Assembly (NCBI RefSeq): GCF_000155735.2
Contig: NC_020908.1
Coordinates: forward strand, 687,001-751,000
Direction: 5' to 3'
Origin: Octadecabacter arcticus 238
GTDB taxonomy: Bacteria > Pseudomonadota > Alphaproteobacteria > Rhodobacterales > Rhodobacteraceae
DNA: 64,000 nucleotides
This document shows, piece by piece, positions 34,476 to 43,756 of the stretch. A program made the position numbers and the translations under genes. Numbering within the stretch: the stretch's first letter is position 1; each line of letters opens with the position of its first letter. A model generated the notes under the pieces. It had not been told where the DNA came from. It worked only from the letters and a program-made list of their open reading frames with translations, and ran no database searches.

Positions 34476-35888
34476 TTACTTTTTCGCGGCTGCCTTTTTA
34501 GGTGCTTTGGTGTCCAACGGCACAACGTCTGCCGTCTTGCTGGCCAGGGGCTCGGATTTTTCAGGCGTAACGGCGGCAGTCTTTACGGGTTTTACTGTCG
34601 TTTTTTCGACGTCAGCCGGTGCCAACGCGGGTTTTGCAGGCTCTTTGGTGGCCGCTTCGTCTTCTGAATTGGCGTCGATAAAGTCGAGCACCAATGGCCG
34701 GATGTTTTCACGCCAGCTTTTGCCAGCAAAGATGCCGTAGTGACCCGCGCCTGGTTCAAGGTGGGACGCCTTTTTGCTGTCGGGCAGGCCGGTCAGCAGA
34801 TCAAGGGCGGCCAAGCACTGGCCCGGTGCCGAGATATCATCGTTTTCACCTTCGACGATTTTCACGGCGACAGTGGTGATTTTCCCGATGTCTACGGCGC
34901 GGCCATCCACGGTAAAGCTGTTGGTGGCGATTTCGCGGTCTTTAAAGATGCGCTGTACGGTGGACAGATAGAATTCCGCCGTCATGTCCATCACCGAGAG
35001 ATATTCGTCATAGAACGTGTTGTGCTTGTCATGTTCTGACGCTTCTCCGCTTGCGACGGCTGCGATCTGGTTCTTGAACGCGTCAGAGTGGGTTTCGTTG
35101 TTCATGGAAATGAACGACGCCAATTGCAACATGCCCGGATAGACCTTGCGGCCGACGCCGGCGTATTTGAAGCCCACGCGCTGGATCGCTGATTGTTCAA
35201 GCTGGCCCATGGTGACGGTGCGACCAAAATCGGTGACGTCTGTGTGGTTGGCTTCTGGATCGACGGGACCGCCGATCAGGGTCATGGACCGCGGCTGTGC
35301 GGATGGATCGTCTTCGGCGAGGTAGGCGACAGCGGCCAAGGTCAACGGGACGGGCTGGCACACGGCAACGACGTGGGTGTCGGGCCCGAGTTCGCGCATG
35401 AAATCGACGAGGTAGAGCGTGTAATCTTCGACGTCAAATTTTCCCTCGGACATAGGAATGTCGCGGGCGTTGTGCCAATCGGTGACGTAGACTTCGCAGT
35501 CTGCCATCAGTGAGATCACGGTTTTGCGCAGCAGCGTCGCGTAGTGGCCCGACATCGGCGCGACCAAAAGCACGCGGCGTTTGCGGGTTTTGCGGCCCGG
35601 AATTGCAAAATACAACAGATCGCCAAAGGGTTTGCTGACGACGGTCTGGATCTGCACGAGGTGGTCGCGGCCATCCTCGGAGAATGTCCAAATGCCCCAG
35701 TCAGGTTTCATCACCATCCGCGCAAAGCTGCGTTCGGTCACTTCGCCCCAAGCGCGCAGCATTTCCATCGATGGGTTTGGCCACATGGCAACTGCCGGAG
35801 AGGACCCTATGGCACGCGCTGTTGCGCCCAACCATTCGTTGGTGTTCCTAACCGTTTCCATCATGTCGTAAGATGCCATATACTTCAT
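34476..35888 (-). CDS. phaZ: Intracellular poly(3-hydroxybutyrate) depolymerase
   Basis: 470 residues from MKYMASYDMMETVRN, with SD GAAGGTGAG; upstream Met codons exist, but this start fits the family. PHB_depo_C-type alpha/beta hydrolase: catalytic Cys in VVAVCQPVPLT, acid in VEGENDDIS, His in PGAGHYGIF. A Lys/Ala/Pro-rich tail of about 55 residues (APKKAAAKK at the end) is like PHA-granule-binding tails. Mobilises stored PHB. Divergent from phaC. Confidence 0.94.
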   Translation of the reverse strand: MKYMASYDMMETVRNTNEWLGATARAIGSSPAVAMWPNPSMEMLRAWGEVTERSFARMVMKPDWGIWTFSEDGRDHLVQIQTVVSKPFGDLLYFAIPGRKTRKRRVLLVAPMSGHYATLLRKTVISLMADCEVYVTDWHNARDIPMSEGKFDVEDYTLYLVDFMRELGPDTHVVAVCQPVPLTLAAVAYLAEDDPSAQPRSMTLIGGPVDPEANHTDVTDFGRTVTMGQLEQSAIQRVGFKYAGVGRKVYPGMLQLASFISMNNETHSDAFKNQIAAVASGEASEHDKHNTFYDEYLSVMDMTAEFYLSTVQRIFKDREIATNSFTVDGRAVDIGKITTVAVKIVEGENDDISAPGQCLAALDLLTGLPDSKKASHLEPGAGHYGIFAGKSWRENIRPLVLDFIDANSEDEAATKEPAKPALAPADVEKTTVKPVKTAAVTPEKSEPLASKTADVVPLDTKAPKKAAAKK

Positions 35889-36004
35889 TTGCTCACCTTC
35901 GGGCTTTGGTCGCTCGCTCATGTTGTGGCCTATTGACCAGTTGTGAGCCGCGATATGTTCTGGCACTTACGATTCCGCTGTCAAAACAGAGAGAAAGCCG
36001 TAAA

Positions 36005-36017
36005 TGCTGCAACTGCA
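36005..36017 (+). promoter_or_regulatory. Candidate PhaR operator upstream of phaC
   Basis: TGCTGCAACTGCA, 21 bp before the phaC start. PhaR proteins are known to bind TGC-rich sites; the same word type occurs upstream of phaP and phaR here. Confidence 0.6.
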
Positions 36018-36038
36018 CAATAAGAAGGCGACTGTGAT

Positions 36039-37862
36039 ATGACAACAGACGATTCAACAAACGGTCAATCCACCGAATTCAGTGAGCCCCAGTCTGCTGC
36101 ATTGCCGAAGCTAGAAAAAAACATGAAGCGTATTCAGGAGCTTACGCAGCGACTGATGGGAGCCATGTCGAACAAGCGTGAGGTGCCGCAGGATTTGCAG
36201 GGCCCGGCGCCGGAGCTTTACACCAAGGCCGGTAAGGTCGCGTTTCAGGAAATGATACAGAATCCTTCTAAAATCATCGAACAGCAGATCGGATATTGGG
36301 GCAAAACGTTTCAGCACTATGTGGATGCCCAACAAGCGTTCAGCAAAGGCAATCTTGCAGCGCCCGCCGATGACACACCTACGGATCGACGCTTCGCCAA
36401 CCCGTTGTGGCAATCGCATCCGTATTTCAACTTTCTCAAGCAGCAATATATGTTGAACGCGCAAGCCGTGGACAAAGCTGTGAGCGAAATGGAGGGGCTG
36501 GATCAGTCTGAAAAGAGCCGTTTGGAATTTTTCAGTCATCAGATCGTTGATATGCTGAGCCCGACAAATTTTCTGGCCACCAACCCCGATGCCCTGACCA
36601 AAGCCGTTGAAACTGAAGGTGACAGCCTTGTGCGGGGTTTGGAAAACATGATTGCCGACCTAGAAGCCAACGACGGTGAATTGGTCGTGTCACTGGCCGA
36701 TAAGAAGGCGTTTACGGTAGGTGAAAACCTTGCGACGACACCGGGTGAGGTGGTTTTCCGCAACCATATGTTTGAACTGATCCAATACGCGCCGAGCACC
36801 GAAAAGGTCCATGCTACGCCGCTGATCATTTTCCCGCCGTGGATCAACAAGTTTTACATTCTTGATCTGAAAGACCAAAGTTCTTTGATCAAATGGATCG
36901 TCGATCAGGGGTTCACGCTGTTTGTGGTGTCTTGGGCCAATGCCGATGAAACCTTCCGTGACATCGGGATGACGGATTATGTCGAAGACGGATATCTTAC
37001 GGCGTTTGAAACCGTGCGCGAGATTTGTGCCGTTGAGAAGGTCAATGCGGTGGGCTATTGCATCGCGGGCACGACGCTGTCGATGACGCTGACGGTGATG
37101 AAAGAGCGTGGCATTGATTATGTGAATTCCGCCACCTTGTTTACCACCCTGACCGATTTTTCCGAACGCGGAGAGGTTGGCGTCTTTTTGAACGACGATT
37201 TCGTCGACGGGATAGAAGCCGAGGTTATGCAGGCCGGTTTTCTTGACAGTTATTTCATGAGCCGGACGTTCAGCTATTTGCGGTCAAACGATTTGATCTA
37301 TCAGCCAGCCATTCGCAGCTACATGCTGGGCGAAGCACCGCCCGCGTTTGATCTGCTGTATTGGAATGGCGATGGCACGAATCTTCCGGGGAAGATGGCG
37401 ATCGAATATCTGCGCGGCCTGTGTCAGGACGATAAGTTCGCAACCAGCGGCTTTGATGTGGCGGGCATATCCGCCAAGATTGTGGATGTTGAGGTCCCGA
37501 TCTGTGCGATTGCGTGTGAAAGCGATCACATTGCCGCATGGAAATCATCGTTCCGTGGCGTGCAGCAGATGGGATCAAAGGATAAGACATTCATCCTGTC
37601 CGGTTCCGGCCACATAGCGGGCATTGTGAACCCGCCATCCAAGAAAAAGTACGGCTATTGGACGAATGCTGACCTGTCGCTCAGCCCTGAAGACTGGGAG
37701 GCGGGCGCGCAGCAACACGAGGGATCATGGTGGCCGATGTGGGGCGACTGGTTGGCCAAGAAGTCAGGCAAGAAGATTGATGCCCGCACACCTGGATCGG
37801 CGACTCACCCGCCGCTGACACCGGCCCCCGGGACCTATGTTTTACGCTCCAAGGTGGCATGA
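36039..37862 (+). CDS. phaC: Class I poly(3-hydroxyalkanoate) synthase
   Basis: 607 residues, normal for class I. Lipase-like box GYCIAGTT with Cys341, Asp496 in CESDHIAAW and His525 in GSGHIAGIVNPP form the triad; the WxxDxxxNPP-like substrate tail is replaced by YWTNADLSLS. Polymerises 3-hydroxybutyryl-CoA at the granule surface. First gene of the plus-strand phaC, phaP, phaR series. Confidence 0.96.
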   Translation: MTTDDSTNGQSTEFSEPQSAALPKLEKNMKRIQELTQRLMGAMSNKREVPQDLQGPAPELYTKAGKVAFQEMIQNPSKIIEQQIGYWGKTFQHYVDAQQAFSKGNLAAPADDTPTDRRFANPLWQSHPYFNFLKQQYMLNAQAVDKAVSEMEGLDQSEKSRLEFFSHQIVDMLSPTNFLATNPDALTKAVETEGDSLVRGLENMIADLEANDGELVVSLADKKAFTVGENLATTPGEVVFRNHMFELIQYAPSTEKVHATPLIIFPPWINKFYILDLKDQSSLIKWIVDQGFTLFVVSWANADETFRDIGMTDYVEDGYLTAFETVREICAVEKVNAVGYCIAGTTLSMTLTVMKERGIDYVNSATLFTTLTDFSERGEVGVFLNDDFVDGIEAEVMQAGFLDSYFMSRTFSYLRSNDLIYQPAIRSYMLGEAPPAFDLLYWNGDGTNLPGKMAIEYLRGLCQDDKFATSGFDVAGISAKIVDVEVPICAIACESDHIAAWKSSFRGVQQMGSKDKTFILSGSGHIAGIVNPPSKKKYGYWTNADLSLSPEDWEAGAQQHEGSWWPMWGDWLAKKSGKKIDARTPGSATHPPLTPAPGTYVLRSKVA

Positions 37863-37958
37863 AATCGGCTATTTTTAGTCGATTGCAATCACAGGCTGTT
37901 GGACTGAGCGTAGGAAATACTGTGTTTTCTTAGGCTTAAGCCGCAATCCGATTTTTTA

Positions 37959-37999
37959 TGCTGCAGTGCAGAATAAACTTGAAATGCTGCGCTGCAGCA
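37959..37999 (+). promoter_or_regulatory. Two PhaR operators in the phaP promoter
   Basis: TGCTGCAGTGCAG (37959-37971) and TGCTGCGCTGCAGCA (37985-37999). The second sits between a possible -35 (TTGAAA, 37979) and -10 (TATAGA, 38000), where binding would block RNA polymerase. Confidence 0.7.
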
Positions 38000-38063
38000 T
38001 ATAGATAGGGTGCAGAAAAGAAACGTCGGAATGTTCCGGCACCAATATTTAAGGAGCACCAAA

Positions 38064-38513
38064 ATGGCTGCTAAGACACTAGATTTCACCGCTGTCATGA
38101 AAGACATGATGGGTTCGTTCCCAGTAGACACAAAAGCAATGGACGACGCGATCAAAACGCAGTCTTCGTTGAACGAAAAACTGTCCGCTGTTTCCTTGAC
38201 TGCTGCGCAGAAATCCACTGACCTATCCGCGAAATGGGCACAGGACACGCTGACAAAAATGACAGCGCTTTCCACTGCTAAAGCAGAGCCAGCTGACTAC
38301 GCGAAATCCGTATCCGACTTTGCAACTGCGTCTGCTGAAGCGGCTGCTGAGCACATGGCGTCTTTCGCTGAAATCGCTAAGTCCGTTCAGACAGAAGCGC
38401 TGGAATTGATGATGGCTGCAGGCAAAGACATGGGCGAAGACATCTCTGCTGCTGCGAAAAAAGCAACTGATGACGTGGCTGCTGCTACTAAGAAAGCCAC
38501 GACTGCAAAGTAA
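38064..38513 (+). CDS. phaP: Phasin (PHA granule coat protein)
   Basis: 149 residues from MAAKTLDFTAVMKDM; SD AAGGAG. Long amphipathic helices without Cys or Trp-rich core (LTAAQKSTDLSAKWAQDTL), ending in an Ala/Lys-rich tail (AAAKKATDDVAAATKKATTA). Coats PHB granules. Own promoter with two operators, own terminator. Confidence 0.93.
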   Translation: MAAKTLDFTAVMKDMMGSFPVDTKAMDDAIKTQSSLNEKLSAVSLTAAQKSTDLSAKWAQDTLTKMTALSTAKAEPADYAKSVSDFATASAEAAAEHMASFAEIAKSVQTEALELMMAAGKDMGEDISAAAKKATDDVAAATKKATTAK

Positions 38514-38565
38514 TGGTCCGAAAATAGATACGCGCTTTCTCCTCCCGAAGCGCGACGTCTTTTCA

Positions 38566-38607
38566 AAGGGCGTGCTGTTCCTCCCGACAGCACGCCCTTT
38601 TCATTTG
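38566..38607 (+). terminator. phaP terminator
   Basis: Stem AAGGGCGTGCTGT (38567-38579) / ACAGCACGCCCTT (38588-38600), then TTCATTT. Confidence 0.88.
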
Positions 38608-38642
38608 CTGCGTTGCAGCCTAGGGTTCTCTGCACTGCAACA
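38607..38642 (+). promoter_or_regulatory. PhaR operators upstream of phaR
   Basis: TGCTGCGTTGCAG (38607-38619) and CTGCACTGCAAC (38631-38642). Their position implies autoregulation, as known for PhaR of Paracoccus denitrificans. Confidence 0.65.
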
Positions 38643-38662
38643 TACCCTTGGGAGGGAACGAG

Positions 38663-39205
38663 TTGGCCAACGCATCACAACCACTGCTGATCAAACGCTA
38701 CGCAAGCCGTCGCTTGTACAACACCGAGACCAGCGATTACGTCACCTTGGAAGACATCGCGACCTTCATTCGGGATGGCCGTGAGGTTCAGATTATTGAC
38801 CTGAAATCAGGCGATGACCTGACGCGGCAATATCTTTTGCAGATCATCGCTGAACACGAAAGCCGTGGCGAAAGCGTGCTTCCGGTGGATGTGCTGACCG
38901 ATCTGGTGCGATCCTACACATCACAATCCATGTCCGTAGTGCCGCAGTTCCTAGCGCAATCGTTTGACATGCTGCGGGATCGGCAGTCCAAGATTATGGG
39001 TGACATCGGATCGACTAATCCATTGGCAAAGATGCCAGGGTTTGAGGCCATGCAAGCGCAGCAAAAGGCGTTCATGAAGGCATTCACCGGCGGTATCATC
39101 CCCAGTGCGCTAACAGACGAACCCGCTGCCAAGGACAACGACCTGAGCGAGATTAAGGCCGAGCTCGAGGCTTTACAGAAAAAGCTGTCCAAACTCGGCA
39201 AGTGA
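38663..39205 (+). CDS. phaR: PHB synthesis repressor
   Basis: 180 residues from a TTG at 38663, which has a good SD (GGGAGG); a TTG 15 bp earlier overlaps that SD. The N-terminal DNA/PHB-binding domain reads LLIKRYASRRLYNTETSDYV and TLEDIATFIRDGREVQIID; the C-terminal coiled segment is EIKAELEALQKKLSKL. Binds TGC-rich operators and is released by PHB. Confidence 0.94.
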   Translation: MANASQPLLIKRYASRRLYNTETSDYVTLEDIATFIRDGREVQIIDLKSGDDLTRQYLLQIIAEHESRGESVLPVDVLTDLVRSYTSQSMSVVPQFLAQSFDMLRDRQSKIMGDIGSTNPLAKMPGFEAMQAQQKAFMKAFTGGIIPSALTDEPAAKDNDLSEIKAELEALQKKLSKLGK

Positions 39206-39249
39206 GACCGATCATCTGGCACTGGGCCGCGCGGTCGTGCGCGTTGGCC

Positions 39250-40431
39250 CTATGCCGCTTTTTGTTCGGCTGCGGTTTGCGCCGCGTCGCGCAACACGCC
39301 AGCAATCACATCACATTGCGCCAACGTCAGACGTGCAGGCAGCCTGACGTCGCAGGCACGCATGAGCATGGCGCGGGTGCGTGGCAAATCGGGGGCATCA
39401 CCCAAGAACTGCCAGTTCCAGAACGCGCGTGCATTGTCCGAACTTTGCCCGAAAATTTGAACCTTGATACCGCGTTGTTCAGCCGCGTGTGCAAAGGCTT
39501 TGGCCTGCGCGTCGGTCATATCACATAGGTTGAACTGGATGGAATCCGGTGCGCGGGATTCGCCATCCAGCGGCGCGGGGACATCCAGATTGGCGCAGGC
39601 GTTGAGCAGCGCTGCAACATGGTCGTGATTGCGCAATCCATCCCTGACGCGGCGGGGCAATTCGCCCAATTGCGGGCGAATGATCGCAGCGGTCAAATTG
39701 GACATCCGAAGGTTATAAAGCGGTAATTTGTTCTGCCAATGGGCGATCGCGGCGGCAGGGACGGCGTGTTTTGTCCATGTGTGTTCATACGCCCCTGACA
39801 TGATGATCGCGCGTGCCACAAGGTCCGCATCATCGGTCACAAGAATGCCGCCTTCGCCCGCGTTGATCATTTTGTAGCTTTGGAAGCTAAAGCACCCGAT
39901 CCGGCCAATCGTGCCGATCTTTCGTCCGTTCCATGTGGTGCCAAGGCTGTGGGCGGCGTCTTCTATCACCGGAATGTCTGCGGCGGTACACAGGTCCATG
40001 ATTGCGTCCATGTCGGATGTATGACCGCGCATGTGCGATATCAGGACCGCGTCCACGTCCGGTAATTTGGCCGCGAAATCAACCATGTCGATGCGGTAGT
40101 TGTCACCGCATTCGGCCAGAACCGGCACGCAGTCCGCATGCACAACCGACGACGGAACGGCGGCAAAGGTGAACGCGGGGATCAGCACGCGGGCATTTTT
40201 CGGCAGATCGAGCGCCTTGAGGGACAAGAAAAGAGCGGCCGAACAGCTAGACACCGCGAGCGCATATTTGGCGCCCATCATGGCGGCGAATTCTTGTTCC
40301 AGCAGGGACACCGGCGCGTTTTCGGGCGCGGTATAGCGGAACAAATCTGCTGAGGTGAGCAGGCGCGAGACTTCTTCAAGGGCAGCGGCGGGGATTGGTT
40401 CGGCAGCGTAAACGTCTGGAATTTTGGTCAT
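39250..40431 (-). CDS. DegT/DnrJ/EryC1-family PLP aminotransferase
   Basis: About 393 residues from MTKIPDVYAAEPIP (upstream Met lacks support). PLP Lys in FSFQSYKMINAGEGG, phosphate/ring contacts in VIEDAAHSLG and SSCSAALFLSLKAL. These enzymes act on keto-sugars or related cyclitols, but no nucleotide-sugar genes are next to it, so the substrate is open. It ends 45 bp past phaR, convergent. Confidence 0.88.
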   Translation of the reverse strand: MTKIPDVYAAEPIPAAALEEVSRLLTSADLFRYTAPENAPVSLLEQEFAAMMGAKYALAVSSCSAALFLSLKALDLPKNARVLIPAFTFAAVPSSVVHADCVPVLAECGDNYRIDMVDFAAKLPDVDAVLISHMRGHTSDMDAIMDLCTAADIPVIEDAAHSLGTTWNGRKIGTIGRIGCFSFQSYKMINAGEGGILVTDDADLVARAIIMSGAYEHTWTKHAVPAAAIAHWQNKLPLYNLRMSNLTAAIIRPQLGELPRRVRDGLRNHDHVAALLNACANLDVPAPLDGESRAPDSIQFNLCDMTDAQAKAFAHAAEQRGIKVQIFGQSSDNARAFWNWQFLGDAPDLPRTRAMLMRACDVRLPARLTLAQCDVIAGVLRDAAQTAAEQKAA

Positions 40432-40548
40432 GCGCTGTGCCTTTCGGAATGGGGGGGTCTTTGTGGGCGATAGTATCATATTATAGGTGACATATCCATG
40501 ACAGATCGCGGTTTGACTGTTGGTCTGCCGCGCCGCTTTGGGAGTGGT

Positions 40549-41655
40549 TTAGGGCGTGTCGCGCAAATCGAAATACTCAAGCGCGTAGGATTCCGGCTGG
40601 CTTTGGATCACGCGGGCACGCGTACTAGACCCGCCATCTACGAGGATCCAGAAACAATCCGCGCAACTGCTTTGCAGATGCTCGCGGGCGAAAACGGCAA
40701 AGTCGGCGGCAAAATCGTATTGATCCAAGGTCTGGTTTGTAAGCGTGTCAAGCGCGCTTTGATCGAGGTCTGCCGCGCCATCGACCAATGCCGTAACCGA
40801 ATAATAGCGCACATCGGGATAGCTGATCGGCGCGCCGCCCGCGAGAACGGGGGTGCGACTGTCGCCGTCGCCCACAACGCCATTGCCAAGGTCGGTGATT
40901 GTCACGTCGCGTAGGCTGGCACCGTCGGGCAAAACGGACGCCAAGGCGAATGACACAAGAAGTTCATGGGCGACCGCATCGAGCGGCGCGGACGCGGGCG
41001 CGATGACCGTAGGAAAGCTGATTTGCATCGACGCGGCGTTGCGCGGCTGTGGAAAATCAGTCCGGGGGCGGGCGTGCAGCAACATGAAATCGGGGTCTAC
41101 CGCAATCGCGTCAATCGTAGAGAGATAATCCGCATGCGTGTCAAAGTGGTCCTCGATCCGTTGGATCGGGGCTGACGCGGTGCGCAGATCACCATAGTTG
41201 ATATCCGGCGTATCGGCAAAACTGCCGCAGGCGGACATCGCACAACTGACGGTTCCGACAAGCCTGTCGTCGCGATAAATCTGGGCGATGTTGTCTTCGG
41301 TTAGGGCGCTTGCGGTGGCGGGTGTGAACTGCCCCAAGGTCTGACCATCTGTGCCCGTCATTGTGACGTAGGCGCTGTCCTGTGCGGCTTTGAGGACATC
41401 AATATCGCGCACAATAAGCGGGGAGGGGCCAAGGTTGAACAGCACCAGCGTGATGGCGCCTTGATCCAAATCGATGCCCTGCAAAAAGTACAGCCTTTCT
41501 GCCTCCGCCACGACGGGGTCGGGTTGCATCGAGGCCGTCTGTTCCTGTTGTGGGGCGTCCGTCAGCATCGTTTCAGACCCACGGACCAGAAAAAACCCCC
41601 CCAATGCGATCAACCCGCCGAGCAGCAGAACGCCAAGAAATGCCAGTCGTATCAT
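40549..41655 (-). CDS. Membrane-anchored hypothetical protein
   Basis: 368 residues, one N-terminal TM (LAFLGVLLLGGLIALGGFFL), the rest outside, acidic. Four cysteines (VSCAMSACG and SSCADCFW) may form disulfides. The ATG overlaps the stop of the GS-like gene upstream (ATGA), so it belongs to the same operon. No family recognised. Confidence 0.75.
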   Translation of the reverse strand: MIRLAFLGVLLLGGLIALGGFFLVRGSETMLTDAPQQEQTASMQPDPVVAEAERLYFLQGIDLDQGAITLVLFNLGPSPLIVRDIDVLKAAQDSAYVTMTGTDGQTLGQFTPATASALTEDNIAQIYRDDRLVGTVSCAMSACGSFADTPDINYGDLRTASAPIQRIEDHFDTHADYLSTIDAIAVDPDFMLLHARPRTDFPQPRNAASMQISFPTVIAPASAPLDAVAHELLVSFALASVLPDGASLRDVTITDLGNGVVGDGDSRTPVLAGGAPISYPDVRYYSVTALVDGAADLDQSALDTLTNQTLDQYDFAADFAVFAREHLQSSCADCFWILVDGGSSTRARVIQSQPESYALEYFDLRDTP

Positions 41656-43004
41656 ACGTTTAACAACAAGTGCTCACGTTCCCAAGGGCTGATGACCTGC
41701 AAGAATTCTTCATATTCAGCGCGTTTGACGATGGAATAGACGCGGGCGAAATCAGGGCCGAGAACGTCGTGCATTTCTGTATTTTCGTCAAAGAGTTTCA
41801 AGGCCGCATCAAGCCCTTTTGGCAGTTCGCCGTCGCCTTCATAGGCGTCCCCCTCAAAACGGGCGTCGGGTTTGGTCGCGTTCTTCATGCCGAGGTATCC
41901 GCAAGCCAATGACGCCGCGATACACAGATACGGGTTGCAATCCATCCCCGCGATGCGGTTTTCGATCCGTCGTGCGGCGGGGGACGACAGGGGCACGCGC
42001 AATCCCGTGGTGCGATTGTCGCGCGCCCAGCTGAGGTTGATCGGCGCGGCGTGGTCTTTGACGTAGCGCCGATAGCTGTTCACATAAGGGGCCATGACCG
42101 CGATGACGCTTGGCATGTGTTTCTGCAAACCGCCGATAAAATGGAAAAACGCATCGGTTTCTTCGTCATTTGGTCCGGTGAAGATATTGTTGCCGTCTTT
42201 GTCCAGAATCGAATGGTGCACGTGCATCGCCGATCCGGGTTCGTTTTCGATCGGTTTAGCCATGAACGTGGCATAGCAATTGTGTTTTAACGCGGCTTCT
42301 TTCAGCAGGCGTTTGAAGAAAAACACCTCATCCGCGAGCTTGACCGGATCCCCATGGTTGAGGTTGATTTCAAGCTGGCCAGCGCCGCCTTCTTGAGTGA
42401 TGCCGTCAATCTCAAACCCTTGGATTTCGGCGTATTCATAGATGTCGTCGATCACAGGGCCGTAGTCGTCAACGGCGGTCATCGAATAGGCCTGACGCGC
42501 GGCGGCGGGGCGACCGGAGCGCCCGATCATTGGTTCAATCGGCTTGGCGGGGTCGGTGTTGGGGGCCACAAGGAAGAATTCCATTTCGGGGGCAATAACC
42601 GGCGTCCAGCCTTCGGCCTCATACAGGGCGACGACGCGTTTGAGCACATTGCGCGGACTGAATTGCACTGGATCGTCCTGTTGGTTGAACGCGTCATGGA
42701 TTACTTGCAGTGTGCCATCCACAGCCCACGGGGCGGCAGTGGCGGTCGAATAATCCGGCTTGAGAATCATGTCAGGTTCGGTAAAGCCAGCGTCACCTGC
42801 CGCTTCGCCCCAACCACCGGTAAGTGTTTGAAAGAAAATAGATTCCGGCAGATGGAACTGGGTCAGTTTTTCCCATTTGGCCGCAGGAACCGCCTTGCCA
42901 CGGGCGATACCGGGCAGGTCGGAAATCATGCATTCGACCTCGTCCAGACGGTTCGCATCAAGATAATCGCGTGCCGCTTGTGGGATTTTAGTTGTCCAGC
43001 TCAT
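41652..43004 (-). CDS. Glutamine synthetase-like gamma-glutamyl ligase (PuuA type)
   Basis: 450 residues, GS catalytic fold: EMEFFL, QEGGAGQLEINLNHG, the His motif GSAMHVHHS, NSYRRYVKD and RIENRIAGMDCNPYL. The regulatory Tyr segment of true GlnA is absent. The neighbouring class I amidotransferase and ABC transporter point to gamma-glutamylation of an amine taken up from outside. Paralog of the gene at 43757. Coupled both ways by ATGA overlaps. Confidence 0.9.
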   Translation of the reverse strand: MSWTTKIPQAARDYLDANRLDEVECMISDLPGIARGKAVPAAKWEKLTQFHLPESIFFQTLTGGWGEAAGDAGFTEPDMILKPDYSTATAAPWAVDGTLQVIHDAFNQQDDPVQFSPRNVLKRVVALYEAEGWTPVIAPEMEFFLVAPNTDPAKPIEPMIGRSGRPAAARQAYSMTAVDDYGPVIDDIYEYAEIQGFEIDGITQEGGAGQLEINLNHGDPVKLADEVFFFKRLLKEAALKHNCYATFMAKPIENEPGSAMHVHHSILDKDGNNIFTGPNDEETDAFFHFIGGLQKHMPSVIAVMAPYVNSYRRYVKDHAAPINLSWARDNRTTGLRVPLSSPAARRIENRIAGMDCNPYLCIAASLACGYLGMKNATKPDARFEGDAYEGDGELPKGLDAALKLFDENTEMHDVLGPDFARVYSIVKRAEYEEFLQVISPWEREHLLLNV

Positions 43005-43678
43005 GATTTCACTCCTTTGAAAAACGCGCCGATTTGGGTCGCGAGATGCGTGTTGTCGACGTCTTTCGTGAGGTTGTCTTTCGCGGTCTCAATCAATGCC
43101 GGCGGGACCGTCCCTGCGCGCGCTTTGATCAAGCCGTCGATGAATGTACTGTCAAATTCGGGGTGTGCTTGCACGGTAAAAATGCGGTCGCCATAAACCA
43201 AGGCCGCATTTTCGCAAAACGCGTTTGACGCAACAGGTGTCGCGTCGGCGGGGCGCTGCACAACCTGATCGCGGTGCCATGCGTTCAGAAAGATCTGTTC
43301 GCCCTGCCAGTCATAGGTTTGGCGCCCAACGGCCCAGCCACCTTTGAATTGCTCGACCTTACCGCCCAAGGCCTGCGCGATGATCTGGTGGCCAAAACAG
43401 ATACCGACCAGCGGTCGCCCGATGCGGTAGACATCGTGGATCAGGGATTCCAGCGGCGCGATCCACGGCAGGTCATCGTAGGCGCCGTGTTTGGATCCAG
43501 TGATTAACCAGCCGTCGCACGTGTCCGGCCCGTCCGGGAAATCGCCGTCCACAACCGCGAATGTCTCAAACGTGAACCCCTGACCGTCGAGCAGTCGTTC
43601 AAACAGGTTGTTGATGTCGCCAATGGTTGGACGCAGCTCATCGGGAGCATGGCCAGTTTGCAGAATGCCGATTTTCAT
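43001..43678 (-). CDS. Class I glutamine amidotransferase-like hydrolase
   Basis: 225 residues. Cys in VGICFGHQ, His-x-Glu in QAHPEF, so a complete triad. No synthetase domain; between two GS-like ligases, it may hydrolyse a gamma-glutamyl bond (as PuuD does in another family) or supply ammonia. The stop overlaps the next ATG. Confidence 0.88.
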   Translation of the reverse strand: MKIGILQTGHAPDELRPTIGDINNLFERLLDGQGFTFETFAVVDGDFPDGPDTCDGWLITGSKHGAYDDLPWIAPLESLIHDVYRIGRPLVGICFGHQIIAQALGGKVEQFKGGWAVGRQTYDWQGEQIFLNAWHRDQVVQRPADATPVASNAFCENAALVYGDRIFTVQAHPEFDSTFIDGLIKARAGTVPPALIETAKDNLTKDVDNTHLATQIGAFFKGVKS

Positions 43679-43756
43679 GAAGCACCAGTGTTATGGAATT
43701 GCATTGATATTAGGCGTTGGCGCGCCATCGCGCAAGCGTCGCCAACGACGGGGTCT

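Noticed and set aside
40498..40914. 138-codon plus-strand ORF
   Set aside because: Almost entirely antisense to the membrane-anchored hypothetical gene; composition like a shadow frame.
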